Assembly (NCBI RefSeq): GCF_004365705.1
Contig: NZ_SOBN01000002.1
Span: 1,550,001-1,614,000 of the forward strand
Source of the DNA: Streptomyces sp. 846.5
GTDB taxonomy: Bacteria > Actinomycetota > Actinomycetes > Streptomycetales > Streptomycetaceae
Reading direction: 5' to 3'
DNA: 64,000 nucleotides
A program made the position numbers and the translations under genes. The notes under the pieces were generated by a model. It did no database searches. It saw nothing but the letters and a program-made list of their open reading frames with translations, and had not been told where the DNA came from. Numbering within the stretch: the stretch's first letter is position 1; every line of letters starts with the position of its first letter. Shown here one piece after another: positions 1 through 9,177 of this stretch.

Positions 1-560
1 ACCGAGTTGTCGTTGACGGTGCCGGCCGGGGCGATCTGGTCCGCGATGATGATCGGGATGCCCTTGGTCTTGGCCGCGTCCAGCGCGTTCTGCGCCATGC
101 CGTACTCGATGGCGTCGGTGATGATCCCGGCCGCGTTGGCCCCCTCCGCCTGCTGCACGCAGGCCGCGACCGCGGACGGCTGGCCCTGGCCGTCGCACAC
201 CTGCAGCGACAGCCCGGCCTTGGCCAGCGCCGTCTTCATGGTCGCGGCGGTGACCACAAAGCCGGGGATCTGCTGCACCAGCGGTATGTAGTAGACGGTC
301 CGGCCCTTGAACGTCGCCGTGCCCGAGACCGCCGCCGTCGGCACCGGGTACGTCGCGGTCGTCGCCGACAGCTTCGCCACCTGCTGCTCCGCCATGGCGA
401 GGCCCTGGGCGACCGCGTCGCTCCCGCCGGAGGCACTACCGCTCCCGGAGGAGCCACTGCCGGCGCCGCTACCGCTGCTGGATCCGCATCCCGCCAGTAC
501 CACCGAGGCGGCGACCAACGCCGAGCAGGCCATCAGCCGCCGCTTTCCGTAAAGTCTCAC
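1..560 (-). CDS. Sugar-type ABC substrate-binding lipoprotein (3' end outside window)
   Basis: The gene starts at a GTG preceded by GGAGG eight bases upstream and reads off the left edge. Residues 1-25 form a lipoprotein signal: a basic start (RLYGKRR), a hydrophobic stretch and the lipobox VLAGC. A Gly/Ser-rich linker follows, then a periplasmic-binding-protein fold of the ribose/galactose (Peripla_BP_4) kind, with the segments YYIPLVQQIPGF, GIITDAIEYGMAQNALD and GIPIIIADQ. It should be an extracytoplasmic, membrane-tethered solute receptor for an ABC importer whose permease and ATPase would lie to the left. The substrate cannot be told from the visible 187 codons. Confidence 0.85.
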   Translation of the reverse strand, partial: MRLYGKRRLMACSALVAASVVLAGCGSSSGSGAGSGSSGSGSASGGSDAVAQGLAMAEQQVAKLSATTATYPVPTAAVSGTATFKGRTVYYIPLVQQIPGFVVTAATMKTALAKAGLSLQVCDGQGQPSAVAACVQQAEGANAAGIITDAIEYGMAQNALDAAKTKGIPIIIADQIAPAGTVNDNS

Positions 561-1119
561 TAGACAAGCCTCCGCAGTTCCCGAACAGTTCCCGATCCGC
601 GACCTTCGCGTGAACACTGGGTTTCTACTCCGTTGCTCGGGACACGGCGTGAAGCCTTAGCTTGTGGAATCAGCGGATACCGACCCGTTGCCCAGGTAGG
701 CAGGGGTGCACCGGACCGCGGACCACCATCCCGGAGCCGTTTCCTGACGCCTCTTTGAGCCGAAATCGGCAAGATCACCCCGGCGCCGCGAGATGCCGCA
801 CAACCCTTGACAGACCCGGCCCGCCGTCAGTACAGGCGGACGTCCCGATCCCGCCCGGCAGGTGTGAAGTCCGCCTCCGGAGACCGATCCCGGCTACGCC
901 ATTCGGCCGACCCCGACTGTCCAGTCCGGCGTAGACAGTTCACTCAGTACGTATGCGCCGCATCGGACGCGGACCGCCGGGGCCGCCGCCGCAGCCGGGT
1001 ACCCCCGTTTGACCGTCCCGGCGTGCCCACCGGGTCCGCCGTCCCGAGGATGGGCCCAGGGCCTTTCTGATCTGACGACCCGCCGCCCGGGCCGACCGGC
1101 CGTACCACCGGAGGAACCG
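561..1119. other. Intergenic region with candidate promoter and inverted repeat
   Basis: No convincing gene lies in this divergent gap between the lipoprotein gene and the MMPL exporter. It holds a possible sigma-70 promoter for the rightward gene (TTGACA at 807-812, 18 bases, then TACAGG at 831-836). At 916-939 there is an inverted repeat with perfect arms, ACTGTC and GACAGT, around 12 bases. The repeat could be an operator for a local repressor of the exporter, but no regulator gene is adjacent, so this is inference. Confidence 0.4.
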
Positions 1120-3336
1120 ATGTCGACGTACCTGTTCCGGCTGTCCAGGTTCGCCTTCCGGCGCCGCCGACTGGTGCTGGCCCTGTGGCTGCTGGCCGCC
1201 GTCGGCGCGATCCTGCTGGGGCAGCTCAGCGGCGGTAAGACCAACGACAACTTCACCATCCCCGGCACCGAGTCCCAGCACGTCTCGGACCTGCTGAAGC
1301 AGAAGGTGCCGGTGCTGAGCGGGGGTCAGACCCAGGTCGTCTTCGCCGTACCGGCCGGCGCGAAGATCACCGCCGAGCCCTACAAGACCGGCGTCAGCAC
1401 CGCGCTCGCGAACCTGAAGACGGTCCCGCAGGTGGTCTCGGTCTCCGACCCCTACACGCAGAACGCCGTCTCCCCGGACGGCCGGGTGGCCCTGGGCCAG
1501 GTGCAGTACTCGGTCGCCCCGGCGCAGGTGAAGGACGCCTCCCTGGACGACGTGAAAACCGCGGTGAAACCGGCCCAGCAGGCCGGCGTCCAGGTGGAGT
1601 ACTCCGGCAGCGTCTACCCCGGCTGGCGGCTCGTCCCTTCGGAGGCGCCCGAGCTGATCGGCCTGGTCATCGCCTTCGTCATCCTGGTGATCACCTTCGG
1701 CGCGCTGGTCACCGCCGGGCTGCCGATCCTCACCGCGATCATCGGCGTGGTGATCACCCTGATGGGCGTCACCGCGGTCGCCGCGGTGGTCGACATCGCC
1801 TCCGCGTCCACCACCGTCGCCATCATGCTCGGCCTGTCCTGCGGCATCGACTACGGCCTGTTCATCCTCTCCCGGCACCGCAACAACCTGCTCACCGGCC
1901 TCAGTGTGGAGGACTCCGCGGCGCTCGCCGCCGGCACCGCGGGAAGCTCCGTGGTCTTCGCCGCCCTCACCGTGATCATCGCCCTGTGCGGGCTGTCCGT
2001 GGTCGGCATCCCCTTCCTCACCGTGATGGGTCTGAGCGCCGCGGTCGCCGTACTCATGGCGATGCTCATCGCGCTCACCCTGCTGCCCGCCATGCTCGGC
2101 TTCGCCGGACACAAGGTCACCAAGTTCATCAGCACCCCGCTGCGCCGCGGCCACCACGAGAGCGTCGCCACCATCGGCGCCACCGCCCCGCAGCGGACCT
2201 TCGGCGCCCGCTGGGCGCGCTTCGTGGTGCGCTTCCGGTTCCCCATGCTGATCGCCGGGGTGGCGTTCCTGGTCGTGCTGGCGATTCCGTACTGGAGCAT
2301 GCAGCTGGGGCTCCCCAGCGGTTCCTCCAAGCCCACCTCGGACACCTCGCGCAAGGCCTACGACCTGACCACGGCCAGCTTCGGAGCCGGCTTCAACGGC
2401 CCGCTGCTGGTCGTCGCGGACGGCATCAGCAGCAGCGCCGACGCCCAGCAGATCCTCGGCAACCTGGCCAAGGTCCCCGACGTCAACAGCACCACCGTCG
2501 CGGTGCAGACCCCGACGACCGTCGTCTTCCGGCTGATCCCCAAGACCGGCCCCAACGACACCGCCACCGCCGACCTGGTGCACGGCATCCGCAACGACCG
2601 CGCCGCGATCGAGGGCTCCACCGGCGCGACCGTCCTGGTCGGCGGCACCACCGCCTCCAACATCGACGTGTCCAGCAAGCTCTCCAGCGCGCTGCCGGTG
2701 TTCCTGGTCGTGGTGGTCGGGCTCGCCTTCATCCTGCTGACCTTCGCGTTCCGCACCATCCTGGTCCCGATCAAGTCCATCATCGGCTTCCTGCTCTCGG
2801 TGCTGGCCGCGATCGGCGCCCAGGTGGCGATCTTCCAATGGGGCTGGGGCCGCCACATCTTCGGGATCACCCCGAGCGAGACCATCAGCTTCCTGCCGAT
2901 CCTGATGCTCGCGATCATCTTCGGCCTCTCCAGCGACTACGAGGTCTTCGTGGTCTCCCGGATCAAGGAGGAGTTCAGCAAGAGCGGCGACGCCCGCGGC
3001 GCCGTCGAGAGCGGCACCGGGCTGGCCGCGCGGGTGGTGACCGCCGCCGCGCTGATCATGTTCTCCATCTTCGTGGCCTTCATGTTCACCAAGGACCCCA
3101 CCATCAAGGCCATCGGCTTCAGCTTCGCCGCCGGCGTCCTGCTCGACGCCTTCGTCGTCCGGCTCACCCTGGTACCGGCGGTGATGGCCATCATCCGCTC
3201 CAAGCTCTGGTACCACCCGCAGTGGTTCGCCAAGTACGTCCCCGACCCCGACATCGAGGGCAACCGGCTCCAGGAGACGTTCCACCCAACCGTCGAAGCG
3301 CAACCCGCTCCGGCCCCCGCTCCCCCGGTCGCCTGA
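1120..3336 (+). CDS. MMPL/RND-family membrane transporter
   Basis: A 738-residue polytopic protein with the two-fold repeat of the MMPL family: one helix near residues 18-36, a large external domain to about 175, five helices to about 350, then a second helix-loop-five-helix unit. Both halves keep the Asp-Tyr motif thought to carry protons: GIDYGLFILSRHR (Asp244-Tyr245) and SSDYEVFVVSRIK (Asp606-Tyr607). These proteins export lipids, lipopeptides or hydrophobic toxins using the proton gradient. The ATG at 1120 is chosen over upstream in-frame starts because GGAGG sits just before it. It stands alone, with no lipid-synthesis gene beside it, so the substrate is unknown. Confidence 0.93.
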   Translation: MSTYLFRLSRFAFRRRRLVLALWLLAAVGAILLGQLSGGKTNDNFTIPGTESQHVSDLLKQKVPVLSGGQTQVVFAVPAGAKITAEPYKTGVSTALANLKTVPQVVSVSDPYTQNAVSPDGRVALGQVQYSVAPAQVKDASLDDVKTAVKPAQQAGVQVEYSGSVYPGWRLVPSEAPELIGLVIAFVILVITFGALVTAGLPILTAIIGVVITLMGVTAVAAVVDIASASTTVAIMLGLSCGIDYGLFILSRHRNNLLTGLSVEDSAALAAGTAGSSVVFAALTVIIALCGLSVVGIPFLTVMGLSAAVAVLMAMLIALTLLPAMLGFAGHKVTKFISTPLRRGHHESVATIGATAPQRTFGARWARFVVRFRFPMLIAGVAFLVVLAIPYWSMQLGLPSGSSKPTSDTSRKAYDLTTASFGAGFNGPLLVVADGISSSADAQQILGNLAKVPDVNSTTVAVQTPTTVVFRLIPKTGPNDTATADLVHGIRNDRAAIEGSTGATVLVGGTTASNIDVSSKLSSALPVFLVVVVGLAFILLTFAFRTILVPIKSIIGFLLSVLAAIGAQVAIFQWGWGRHIFGITPSETISFLPILMLAIIFGLSSDYEVFVVSRIKEEFSKSGDARGAVESGTGLAARVVTAAALIMFSIFVAFMFTKDPTIKAIGFSFAAGVLLDAFVVRLTLVPAVMAIIRSKLWYHPQWFAKYVPDPDIEGNRLQETFHPTVEAQPAPAPAPPVA

Positions 3337-3419
3337 CGGGCCGGCAACGGGCAGGCAACCGGGGCGTGCGACAGTACCCGTGTTGATCCCGATCCACGCG
3401 CCATCAACCTGGAGACGCT

Positions 3420-4379
3420 GTGCCGAACGCCGTGCCCGAGGCCGTCATCATCGGAAGCGAACGCAGCGAGGTCGGCCTGCCGACCGGCATCGAGGTGCTC
3501 ACCCGGGGCGGCTCCGCGCTGGACGCGGTCGAGGCCGCGATGCGCTGCTGCGAGGACAACCTCGCCGACCACTACGTCGGCACCGGCGGTCTGCCGAACG
3601 CCCAGGGGGAGGTCGAACTCGACGCCTCGGTGATGCTGGGGTCCAGCCGCAGGTTCGGCGCGGTGGGGGCGCTGCGCGGCTACCCCAACCCGATCTCGGT
3701 GGCCCGGGCCGTGCTGGAGGGGCTGCCGCAGCACTGCATGCTGGTCGGCGCGGGAGCAGCGCTGTTCGCCAAGGAGAACGGCTTCCGTCCGGCCGAGCTG
3801 CTCACCGACGAGTCCAAGGCGATGTGGCGGGAGCAGCTGCTGGACTCCGGCGAGTCGGTCGAGGGCGAGAACACCGCGGCGCTCGACGGCGACCAGCTGT
3901 ACCGGCGCACGGCGCTGGACCTGGTCCGCCGGCTCGCCCCGCACGAGGGGCCCTGGGGCACCATCAACATCATCGCCCTGGACGCGTCCGGCGAGCTGTG
4001 CGTGGGCGTCTCCACCTCCGGCTACCCCTTCAAGTACCCCGGCAGGGTGGGCGATTCGGCCGTCCCCGGCGCGGGCAACTGGTGCGACCTGCGGGCCGGC
4101 GGCGCGGCCTGCACCGGCCGCGGCGAGCTGAGCATGCGCGGCGGCACCGCCCGCACCGTCGTCGACCTCCTCGCCACCGGCGCCGACCCGTCCGAGGCCT
4201 GCCGCACGGCCCTGGCCGAGGCCGCCACCCTCCCCGACGACTTCCGCGCCGAACTGCGCGCCCTGGCCCTCACCCCCGACGGCCGCCACGGCGCCGCCGC
4301 GGGCCAGCCGGGCAGCACCTACGCCGTGATGACCGAGCACACCGAGGGGCTGCGGCTGCACCCCCGGCTGACGCTGTGA
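3420..4379 (+). CDS. N(4)-(beta-N-acetylglucosaminyl)-L-asparaginase-like Ntn hydrolase
   Basis: 319 residues of the T2/asparaginase-2 family, which self-cleave to expose an N-terminal threonine and hydrolyse asparagine-linked or isoaspartyl amides. Family signatures are GGSALDAVEAA (30-40), VGTGGLPNAQGEVELDAS (53-70), the probable cleavage site GPWGTINIIAL with Thr181 as nucleophile, and GRVGDSAVPGAG (208-219). The GTG start has GGAG six bases upstream. There is no signal peptide, so it is probably cytosolic. Length and motifs fit glycosylasparaginase better than plant-type asparaginase. The gene stands alone; what it degrades in this cell is unclear. Confidence 0.88.
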   Translation: MPNAVPEAVIIGSERSEVGLPTGIEVLTRGGSALDAVEAAMRCCEDNLADHYVGTGGLPNAQGEVELDASVMLGSSRRFGAVGALRGYPNPISVARAVLEGLPQHCMLVGAGAALFAKENGFRPAELLTDESKAMWREQLLDSGESVEGENTAALDGDQLYRRTALDLVRRLAPHEGPWGTINIIALDASGELCVGVSTSGYPFKYPGRVGDSAVPGAGNWCDLRAGGAACTGRGELSMRGGTARTVVDLLATGADPSEACRTALAEAATLPDDFRAELRALALTPDGRHGAAAGQPGSTYAVMTEHTEGLRLHPRLTL

Positions 4380-4573
4380 ATCTCTCCGTCTCCCCCGACG
4401 GGGTCCGTATCGCCTACCAGCTCCAAGTTGCAGGAGCGCCGCTCGTCCTGCTATTTCGAGGAGTTCCGCACCCTCGCGGGCCCACTCCTCCTGGACTTCC
4501 TCACCACAGCGCGGCACCGGTGACAGGAGCATTCCCGGATCTATGCAGACTCCGGCCGAGCGGCCACCGCTGA
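4376..4573 (+). pseudogene. Remnant of an alpha/beta-hydrolase N-terminus
   Basis: A GTG overlaps the stop of the asparaginase (GTGA). The first 26 codons read VNLSVSPDGVRIAYQLQVAG then APLVLL, which is typical of the first two beta strands of an alpha/beta hydrolase, leading to the expected HG oxyanion motif. The frame then becomes Pro/Arg-rich junk and stops at codon 66, with none of the nucleophile elbow, acid or His present. It therefore looks like a truncated copy; an intact alpha/beta hydrolase lies next door on the other strand but does not share this N-terminus. Confidence 0.5.
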
Positions 4574-4614
4574 CGCGTAGCACCTCGCCGCTGGTCGGCA
4601 CGTACGGTACGGCG

Positions 4615-5322
4615 TCAACCGGCGAGTTCCACCAAGTGCCGGGCGGTGGCGTCGGGGTCGACGATCTGGTGCAGGTGTTCCCCGGGCAGGTGGGTGACCC
4701 GCCAGCCCCGTTCCCTCGCCTCGGCGGCCTCGGCCTCGTAGGCCGGTCCGAACAGCAGGTAGGCGCAGGGGTGGTCGTCCCAGCCGGCCGGGACGGGGAT
4801 GCGCTGTTCGTAGTAGGCCAGGGGCAGTCGCGGCTGCTCGTCGACGACCGTTCGACGGGCAGCGGCATCGGGGAACATCGGCGCAATGTCGGCCTCGTCC
4901 CACCAGTCCGTCCAGCGCGGCAACAGGCCGTCCACAGCCATGGTGCGCAGGAACTCCAGCAGGTCGGGCGGCGCCACCGGCGTCGCCCCGTCCCGGGCGG
5001 GCAGCGCGGCGTCGACGAAGACCGAGGCGACCACCGGACGGGGTTGTCCGTCGGCGTCGTCGAGGCCCGTGCGGATCAGCGGAAGGAACAACCCCGCGTT
5101 GCTGTGTGCCACCAGCACCAGCGGCTGCCCGGCGGGTACCTTCGCCAGGTCCTCACGGACGGCGGTGACGATCCCGGGCCAGTACGGCGGCGGCCCGGCG
5201 CAGACATCCAGCAGGGACGGCACGTGGGTGGCAAAGCCCGCCGCGGCGAGCTGTTCAGCCACCGGGTGCCAGGTCGAGGGGCCCACCGAAGGGCTGTGGA
5301 CGAGTACGAAGAGCGGTCGCAT
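4615..5322 (-). CDS. Alpha/beta hydrolase
   Basis: 235 residues with the compact alpha/beta-hydrolase plan: FVLVHSPSVGPSTWHPVAEQL is the first strand and oxyanion loop, LVLVAHSNAGLFLPL is the nucleophile elbow (Ser in HSNAG, a variant of GHSxG), and GEHLHQIVDP near the C-terminus supplies the likely catalytic His. There is no signal peptide. Such proteins hydrolyse esters, lactones or amides, and the substrate is not predictable here. It is oriented against the preceding remnant and in the same direction as the PhzF gene upstream, separated from it by 67 bases. Confidence 0.85.
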   Translation of the reverse strand: MRPLFVLVHSPSVGPSTWHPVAEQLAAAGFATHVPSLLDVCAGPPPYWPGIVTAVREDLAKVPAGQPLVLVAHSNAGLFLPLIRTGLDDADGQPRPVVASVFVDAALPARDGATPVAPPDLLEFLRTMAVDGLLPRWTDWWDEADIAPMFPDAAARRTVVDEQPRLPLAYYEQRIPVPAGWDDHPCAYLLFGPAYEAEAAEARERGWRVTHLPGEHLHQIVDPDATARHLVELAG

Positions 5323-5389
5323 GCAACGAGCCTGACCCCGCGTCGGCGTACACGCGACCGATTCGGCCGACAGCGGACGACGGGACGGG

Positions 5390-6205
5390 TCAGGGCGCGG
5401 AGAACAGCTCGCCCTCGACCACCGTCACCGCGTCTCCAATGAGCAAAGTGCGCTCGCCACGCAGGCCGGTGCGGACCAGGCCCGAGCGGGCCGACGCCTG
5501 CAGCCCGGTCAGGTCGGGGCGTCCCAGGCGGGCCGACCAGAACGGCGCGAGTGCGGTGTGCGCGCTGCCGGTGACCGGGTCCTCGTCGATGCCGACGTTC
5601 GGGAAGAAGCAGCGCGAGACGAAGTCGTACCCGCGTCCCGGGTTCTCGGCCACGGCGGTGGCGATGACGCCCCGCCTGGACGCCCTGCCCAACGCGCGGA
5701 GGTCCGGGGCCAGGGCTCGTACCGCCTTCTCGTCCTCCAGCTCCACCAGCAGGTCGCCGACGTGGGCCGCAGTCGCGTGGACGGAGAGCACCCGGGCCCC
5801 GAGCGCCCGCGGGAGGTCCTCAGGCGTCTCCTGCAGGGTCAGCGTCGAGGTCGGGAAGTCCAGCGTGATGCTGCCATCAGCGTTCGCCGTCGCCGTGAGC
5901 ACGCCGCAGCGCGCCGCGAAGCGTACGGTTCCGGTCGCACTACCCGTCTCACGCAGGACGTGCGCCGTGGCGAGCGTGGCGTGGCCGCACATGTCCACCT
6001 CCGTGGTGGGAGTGAACCAGCGCAACGCCCAGTCGGCCTCGCGCCCCGGCGGCAGCGGATGCGCGAACGCGGTCTCCGCATGGTTGATCTCCCGGGCCAC
6101 CAGCTGCATCCAACCGTCCTCAGCGAAGTCCCGCAGCAGCACGACCCCTGCGGGATTGCCGGCGAACGGACGATCACTGAACGCGTCCACGATCCACATG
6201 CGCAT
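5390..6205 (-). CDS. PhzF-family isomerase/epimerase-like protein
   Basis: 271 residues. The start WIVDAFSDRPFAGNPAGVVLL is the signature of the PhzF/diaminopimelate-epimerase-like fold, and the second half carries the matching glycine-rich loop EDPVTGSAHTALAPFW. PhzF proteins catalyse proton shifts on small acids; most genomic members are not in phenazine clusters, and no other phenazine gene is present here. The ATG at 6205 is preferred because AGGG lies eight bases upstream; an in-frame GTG at 6214 lacks a site. The gene is divergent from the DUF222-HNH gene. Confidence 0.9.
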   Translation of the reverse strand: MRMWIVDAFSDRPFAGNPAGVVLLRDFAEDGWMQLVAREINHAETAFAHPLPPGREADWALRWFTPTTEVDMCGHATLATAHVLRETGSATGTVRFAARCGVLTATANADGSITLDFPTSTLTLQETPEDLPRALGARVLSVHATAAHVGDLLVELEDEKAVRALAPDLRALGRASRRGVIATAVAENPGRGYDFVSRCFFPNVGIDEDPVTGSAHTALAPFWSARLGRPDLTGLQASARSGLVRTGLRGERTLLIGDAVTVVEGELFSAP

Positions 6206-6397
6206 GCACAGCACCCTAATCGCAATGAGATCGTTTCAGCGGGAATCCCGCGCCGTGAAGTTGTCCTGGTTTTGGAGACAGGTTCGGGGGGCGTGCGAGG
6301 GTTCGGAATGCAACTGTTTATGCAGCTCAGAGGCCATTTTGACGGTAGGTCACGATAGAATCAGGAGTATACGGAGCACCTGGAGGGGGTGGTCGGC

Positions 6398-7663
6398 ATG
6401 GACGCGGCTGATGTGCTGGCGGCGGGGCTGGCGCGGGCGGTGCCGGGGGCGGTGAGCGTGGCCGGGATCGCGAAGCTGGAGGGTGCGGAGTTGTCGGCGG
6501 CCGGGCGGATCGATGCGCTGGTGGCGGTGCAGCGGGCGCGGTGCTGGCTGGAGGCCGTCCAGATCGCCATGCTGGCCGGGCTCACCGAGCAGCCCCTGAC
6601 CTGCATCCCCGGGCACCCCGATGCTCTGGGGGACTTCCTGGAGACCCAGGAACAGGTCGCCTGTGCGCTGCGGGTCTCCCCGGACACCGCCGGTGCCCGC
6701 CTGGTCGAGGCCCAGCAGCTCACCGCACGCTTCCCGGCCGCCCTGGGACTGCTGGCGGCGGGCCGGGTGCAGATCATGCACCTCAAAGCCCTGCTGGAAC
6801 ACACCGCTGTGCTGGAGGACGAGGTTGCAGCACGGGTGGAGGAGCTGGTGCTGGCCAAGCTGCCGACCCAGACCGTGGGCGCGGCCCGCAAAGCCATCAC
6901 CCGCGCCGTCCTCAAGGCCGACCCCGCCGGGGCCGAGCAGCGTCACACCCGCGCCGCCCAGGACCGCCGCACCACCCTGCAGCCCCACCCCGACGGCATG
7001 GCCTGGTACGGCGCCCTGCTCACCGCAGGCAACGCCGCCCTGGTCGACGCCGCCGTCACCGCCCACGCCCACACCCTGAACCCCGACGGCCGCACCCCGC
7101 CCCAACGCCGCGCCGACGCCCTGGTGGAACTTGTCTCCGGAACCGGGACAAGTACCGCCCCAAGCCCCACGATCGTGGTCACCGTCCCTTTCGACACCCT
7201 GATCGGCACCGCCGAACACCCCGCCGACCTGCACGGCCACGGCCCCATCACCGCAGGCCAAGCCCGCGCCCTGGCATCACGTCCCGGCAGCGTCTGGCGG
7301 CGGCTCCTGACCCACCCCACCACCGGCCAGGTCCTCAAGACCGACCCCACCACCTACCGCCCCACCACCGAAGTCACCCGCCACGTCACCGCCCGCGACC
7401 CCCACTGCCGCTTCCCCGGCTGCACCCGCCCCTCCCGCCCCTCCCGCCACTGCGACCTCGACCACGTCACCCCCTTCAACCACACCAACCCCCACACCGG
7501 AGGGCCGACCACCCCCGACAACCTCATCCCCCTGTGCCGACGCCACCACCTCACCAAACACCGCGCCGGCTGGCACATCGGCTACAACACCACCTCCGGC
7601 AACGTCACCTGGACCGCCCCCACCGGCCACACCTACACCGACCAACCCACACTCACGGCATAG
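6398..7663 (+). CDS. DUF222 / 13E12-repeat protein with C-terminal HNH endonuclease domain
   Basis: 421 residues: an alpha-helical DUF222 region (about 10-290) followed by an HNH nuclease module. The module shows CRFPGC, then CDLDHVTPF (His356), Asn375 in PDNLIPLC, and RRHH (His383-His384), so the metal-binding beta-beta-alpha residues are intact. Members are multicopy in actinobacteria and are suspected mobile or defence-linked nucleases, but no function is established. A very rich site, GGAGGGGG, ends eight bases before the ATG; a GTG nine bases earlier is less likely. Codons in the second half are extremely C-rich, with many Pro, Thr and His. Confidence 0.9.
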   Translation: MDAADVLAAGLARAVPGAVSVAGIAKLEGAELSAAGRIDALVAVQRARCWLEAVQIAMLAGLTEQPLTCIPGHPDALGDFLETQEQVACALRVSPDTAGARLVEAQQLTARFPAALGLLAAGRVQIMHLKALLEHTAVLEDEVAARVEELVLAKLPTQTVGAARKAITRAVLKADPAGAEQRHTRAAQDRRTTLQPHPDGMAWYGALLTAGNAALVDAAVTAHAHTLNPDGRTPPQRRADALVELVSGTGTSTAPSPTIVVTVPFDTLIGTAEHPADLHGHGPITAGQARALASRPGSVWRRLLTHPTTGQVLKTDPTTYRPTTEVTRHVTARDPHCRFPGCTRPSRPSRHCDLDHVTPFNHTNPHTGGPTTPDNLIPLCRRHHLTKHRAGWHIGYNTTSGNVTWTAPTGHTYTDQPTLTA

Positions 7664-7853
7664 CCCAGCCCCCAGGGGGCATGTGGCATAGCAGGGAGCC
7701 CGGCGCGAGTCCTGATCACGGGGCAGCCATCGCGAAGCTCCACCAGCCGCGCATTCTCGTGACGGCCCGTCAGTTCACCAGGCGGCCCGTTGCAGTCCTT
7801 TCGGCTGCTGGTGGGCATCAGCTGCCAGAAGGCCAGAAACGGCTGACAGCAGG

Positions 7854-9074
7854 TCACTCGGGCAGCTGAATGATCGCCGCCGGAGGGAGCACGGTGTGCC
7901 GCAGGGACGGGTCGACCGGGTTGTTGTAGGGCGGGTACTTGGGGCCGGTGGCGCCGCGGCGGTAGACCGCGGTGGAGTGCTCCGGGGCGCTGTCGAAGTT
8001 CGGGATGACCTGCTCGCCGAAGAGCTCGATCATCTCCAGGCTCTCCTCGTGCGACAGCCCACCCGTGACGCCGAACACCAGCTGGTCGCAGCCGACCTGC
8101 TGGTACGCGGCCACCTGTTCGCACACCTCGTCGGGGGTCCCGCAGAGCAGGTAACCGCCCGCGATCAGCTCGTCCAGGAACTCCTCGCCGCCCAGCGCGC
8201 CGAGGTGGATCGGCGCATCCGGCCAGGTGATGCCGTCCAGCGACTTGGGCATGGTGTCGTGGTAGAGGTTGACCAGCGTCACCAGGTAGCCCAGGCCCGC
8301 CGACAGTGCTATCTCCCGGGCCCGTCGGCGGTCGCTCAGGCAGATCACGCCGTTGGTCATCATCACGTTGTTGTTCTGGTAGTCGCCGAGGATCTCGACC
8401 GGGTTCTCCGCGGCCTCCTTGTATGCCTCGATCCGGCCCTTGAGGTTGTAGATCGGCTCGAAGTTGAAGGCGATGCCGCCGATGCCCAGCGATCCGGCCT
8501 TGGCGAAGGAGCCGGGGTTCCCGCAGGCCATCCAGATCGGCGGGTGCGAGTGGCCGTAGGGCTTGGGCAGGATGTTGTGCGGGGTGGGCACGGTGAAGTG
8601 CTCGCCCTGGAAGGAGTAGTCGTACTGCTCCCACATCCTGACGACCTCGCGGGAGACCTCGTCCCACTCGGCCCGGGTCGACTCGGTGTCCATGATGCCG
8701 AAGGTGGCCACCTCGTGGCTGCCCGCGCCGCGTCCGGTGCCCCACTCGAAGCGGCCCTCGGTGATGTGGTCCAGCATCGCCGCGCGCTCGGCGTAGCGGA
8801 CCGGGTGCTCCTTGCGCGGCGAGAGGCTGTTGATGCCGGTGCCCAGGTGGATCTGCTCGGTCTTCGCGGCGACGTAGCCCATCGCCACCTCGGGGGCCGA
8901 CATGTGGCTGTACTCGGTGAGGGTGTGGTGCTCGCCGAACCAGACGTACTTCCAGTTGTGCTTGTCCGCCTTGACGGCCAGGTCCAACTCCCGCTTGAGG
9001 GCGAGGTGCTCGGAAGGGCGGTCGTGCGCGGCCGGGCCGGGCACGAATCCATTCAGGAAGATGCCGAACTCCAT
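7854..9074 (-). CDS. LLM-class (luciferase-like) flavin-dependent monooxygenase
   Basis: 406 residues of the bacterial luciferase-like TIM-barrel family. Features are MEFGIFLNGF at the start, WFGEHHTLTEYSHMSAPEVA, the FMN-site segment GTGINSLSPRKEHPVRYAERAAMLDHITEGRFEWGTGRG (broken here only by description) and WMACGNPGSFAKAGSLGIG. It should use reduced FMN from a separate reductase to oxygenate a small organic substrate. AGGAGG lies seven bases before the ATG. A perfect 15-base palindrome about 70 bases upstream suggests repression by a TetR-type protein. Substrate is unknown. Confidence 0.9.
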   Translation of the reverse strand: MEFGIFLNGFVPGPAAHDRPSEHLALKRELDLAVKADKHNWKYVWFGEHHTLTEYSHMSAPEVAMGYVAAKTEQIHLGTGINSLSPRKEHPVRYAERAAMLDHITEGRFEWGTGRGAGSHEVATFGIMDTESTRAEWDEVSREVVRMWEQYDYSFQGEHFTVPTPHNILPKPYGHSHPPIWMACGNPGSFAKAGSLGIGGIAFNFEPIYNLKGRIEAYKEAAENPVEILGDYQNNNVMMTNGVICLSDRRRAREIALSAGLGYLVTLVNLYHDTMPKSLDGITWPDAPIHLGALGGEEFLDELIAGGYLLCGTPDEVCEQVAAYQQVGCDQLVFGVTGGLSHEESLEMIELFGEQVIPNFDSAPEHSTAVYRRGATGPKYPPYNNPVDPSLRHTVLPPAAIIQLPE

Positions 9075-9143
9075 CAGGGGCCTCCTGGGCGGTCAGATCC
9101 TGCGGCGGAAGGGGCGTCGGACGGTCCGGGCCGGCATCTTCAT

Positions 9144-9158
9144 CTGACGGTCCGTCAG
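9144..9158. promoter_or_regulatory. Perfect palindrome, candidate TetR-type operator
   Basis: CTGACGG-T-CCGTCAG is an exact 15-base palindrome 70 bases upstream of the luciferase-like monooxygenase start. TGAC/GTCA arms with an odd centre are common in TetR-family operators. The regulator is not next to it. Confidence 0.5.
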
Positions 9159-9177
9159 TTTCCTTTCCGCATAGCTA

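Noticed and set aside
940-3303. A 787-codon open frame antisense to the MMPL gene
   Set aside because: It mirrors the G/C-biased third positions of the real gene; its product is a Gly/Asp/His/Gln-rich string with no fold.
4440-4528. A second-frame peptide FEEFRTLAGPLLLDFLTTARHR before a stop
   Set aside because: It is too short, has no start and overlaps the hydrolase remnant; it may be a gene tail but cannot be assigned.
5390-6205. A phenazine biosynthesis cluster, suggested by PhzF
   Set aside because: No other phz-type gene is present; PhzF-like proteins are widespread outside such clusters.
6398-7663. A mobile element or homing endonuclease insertion
   Set aside because: The HNH gene has no terminal repeats, target duplication or interrupted host gene around it.
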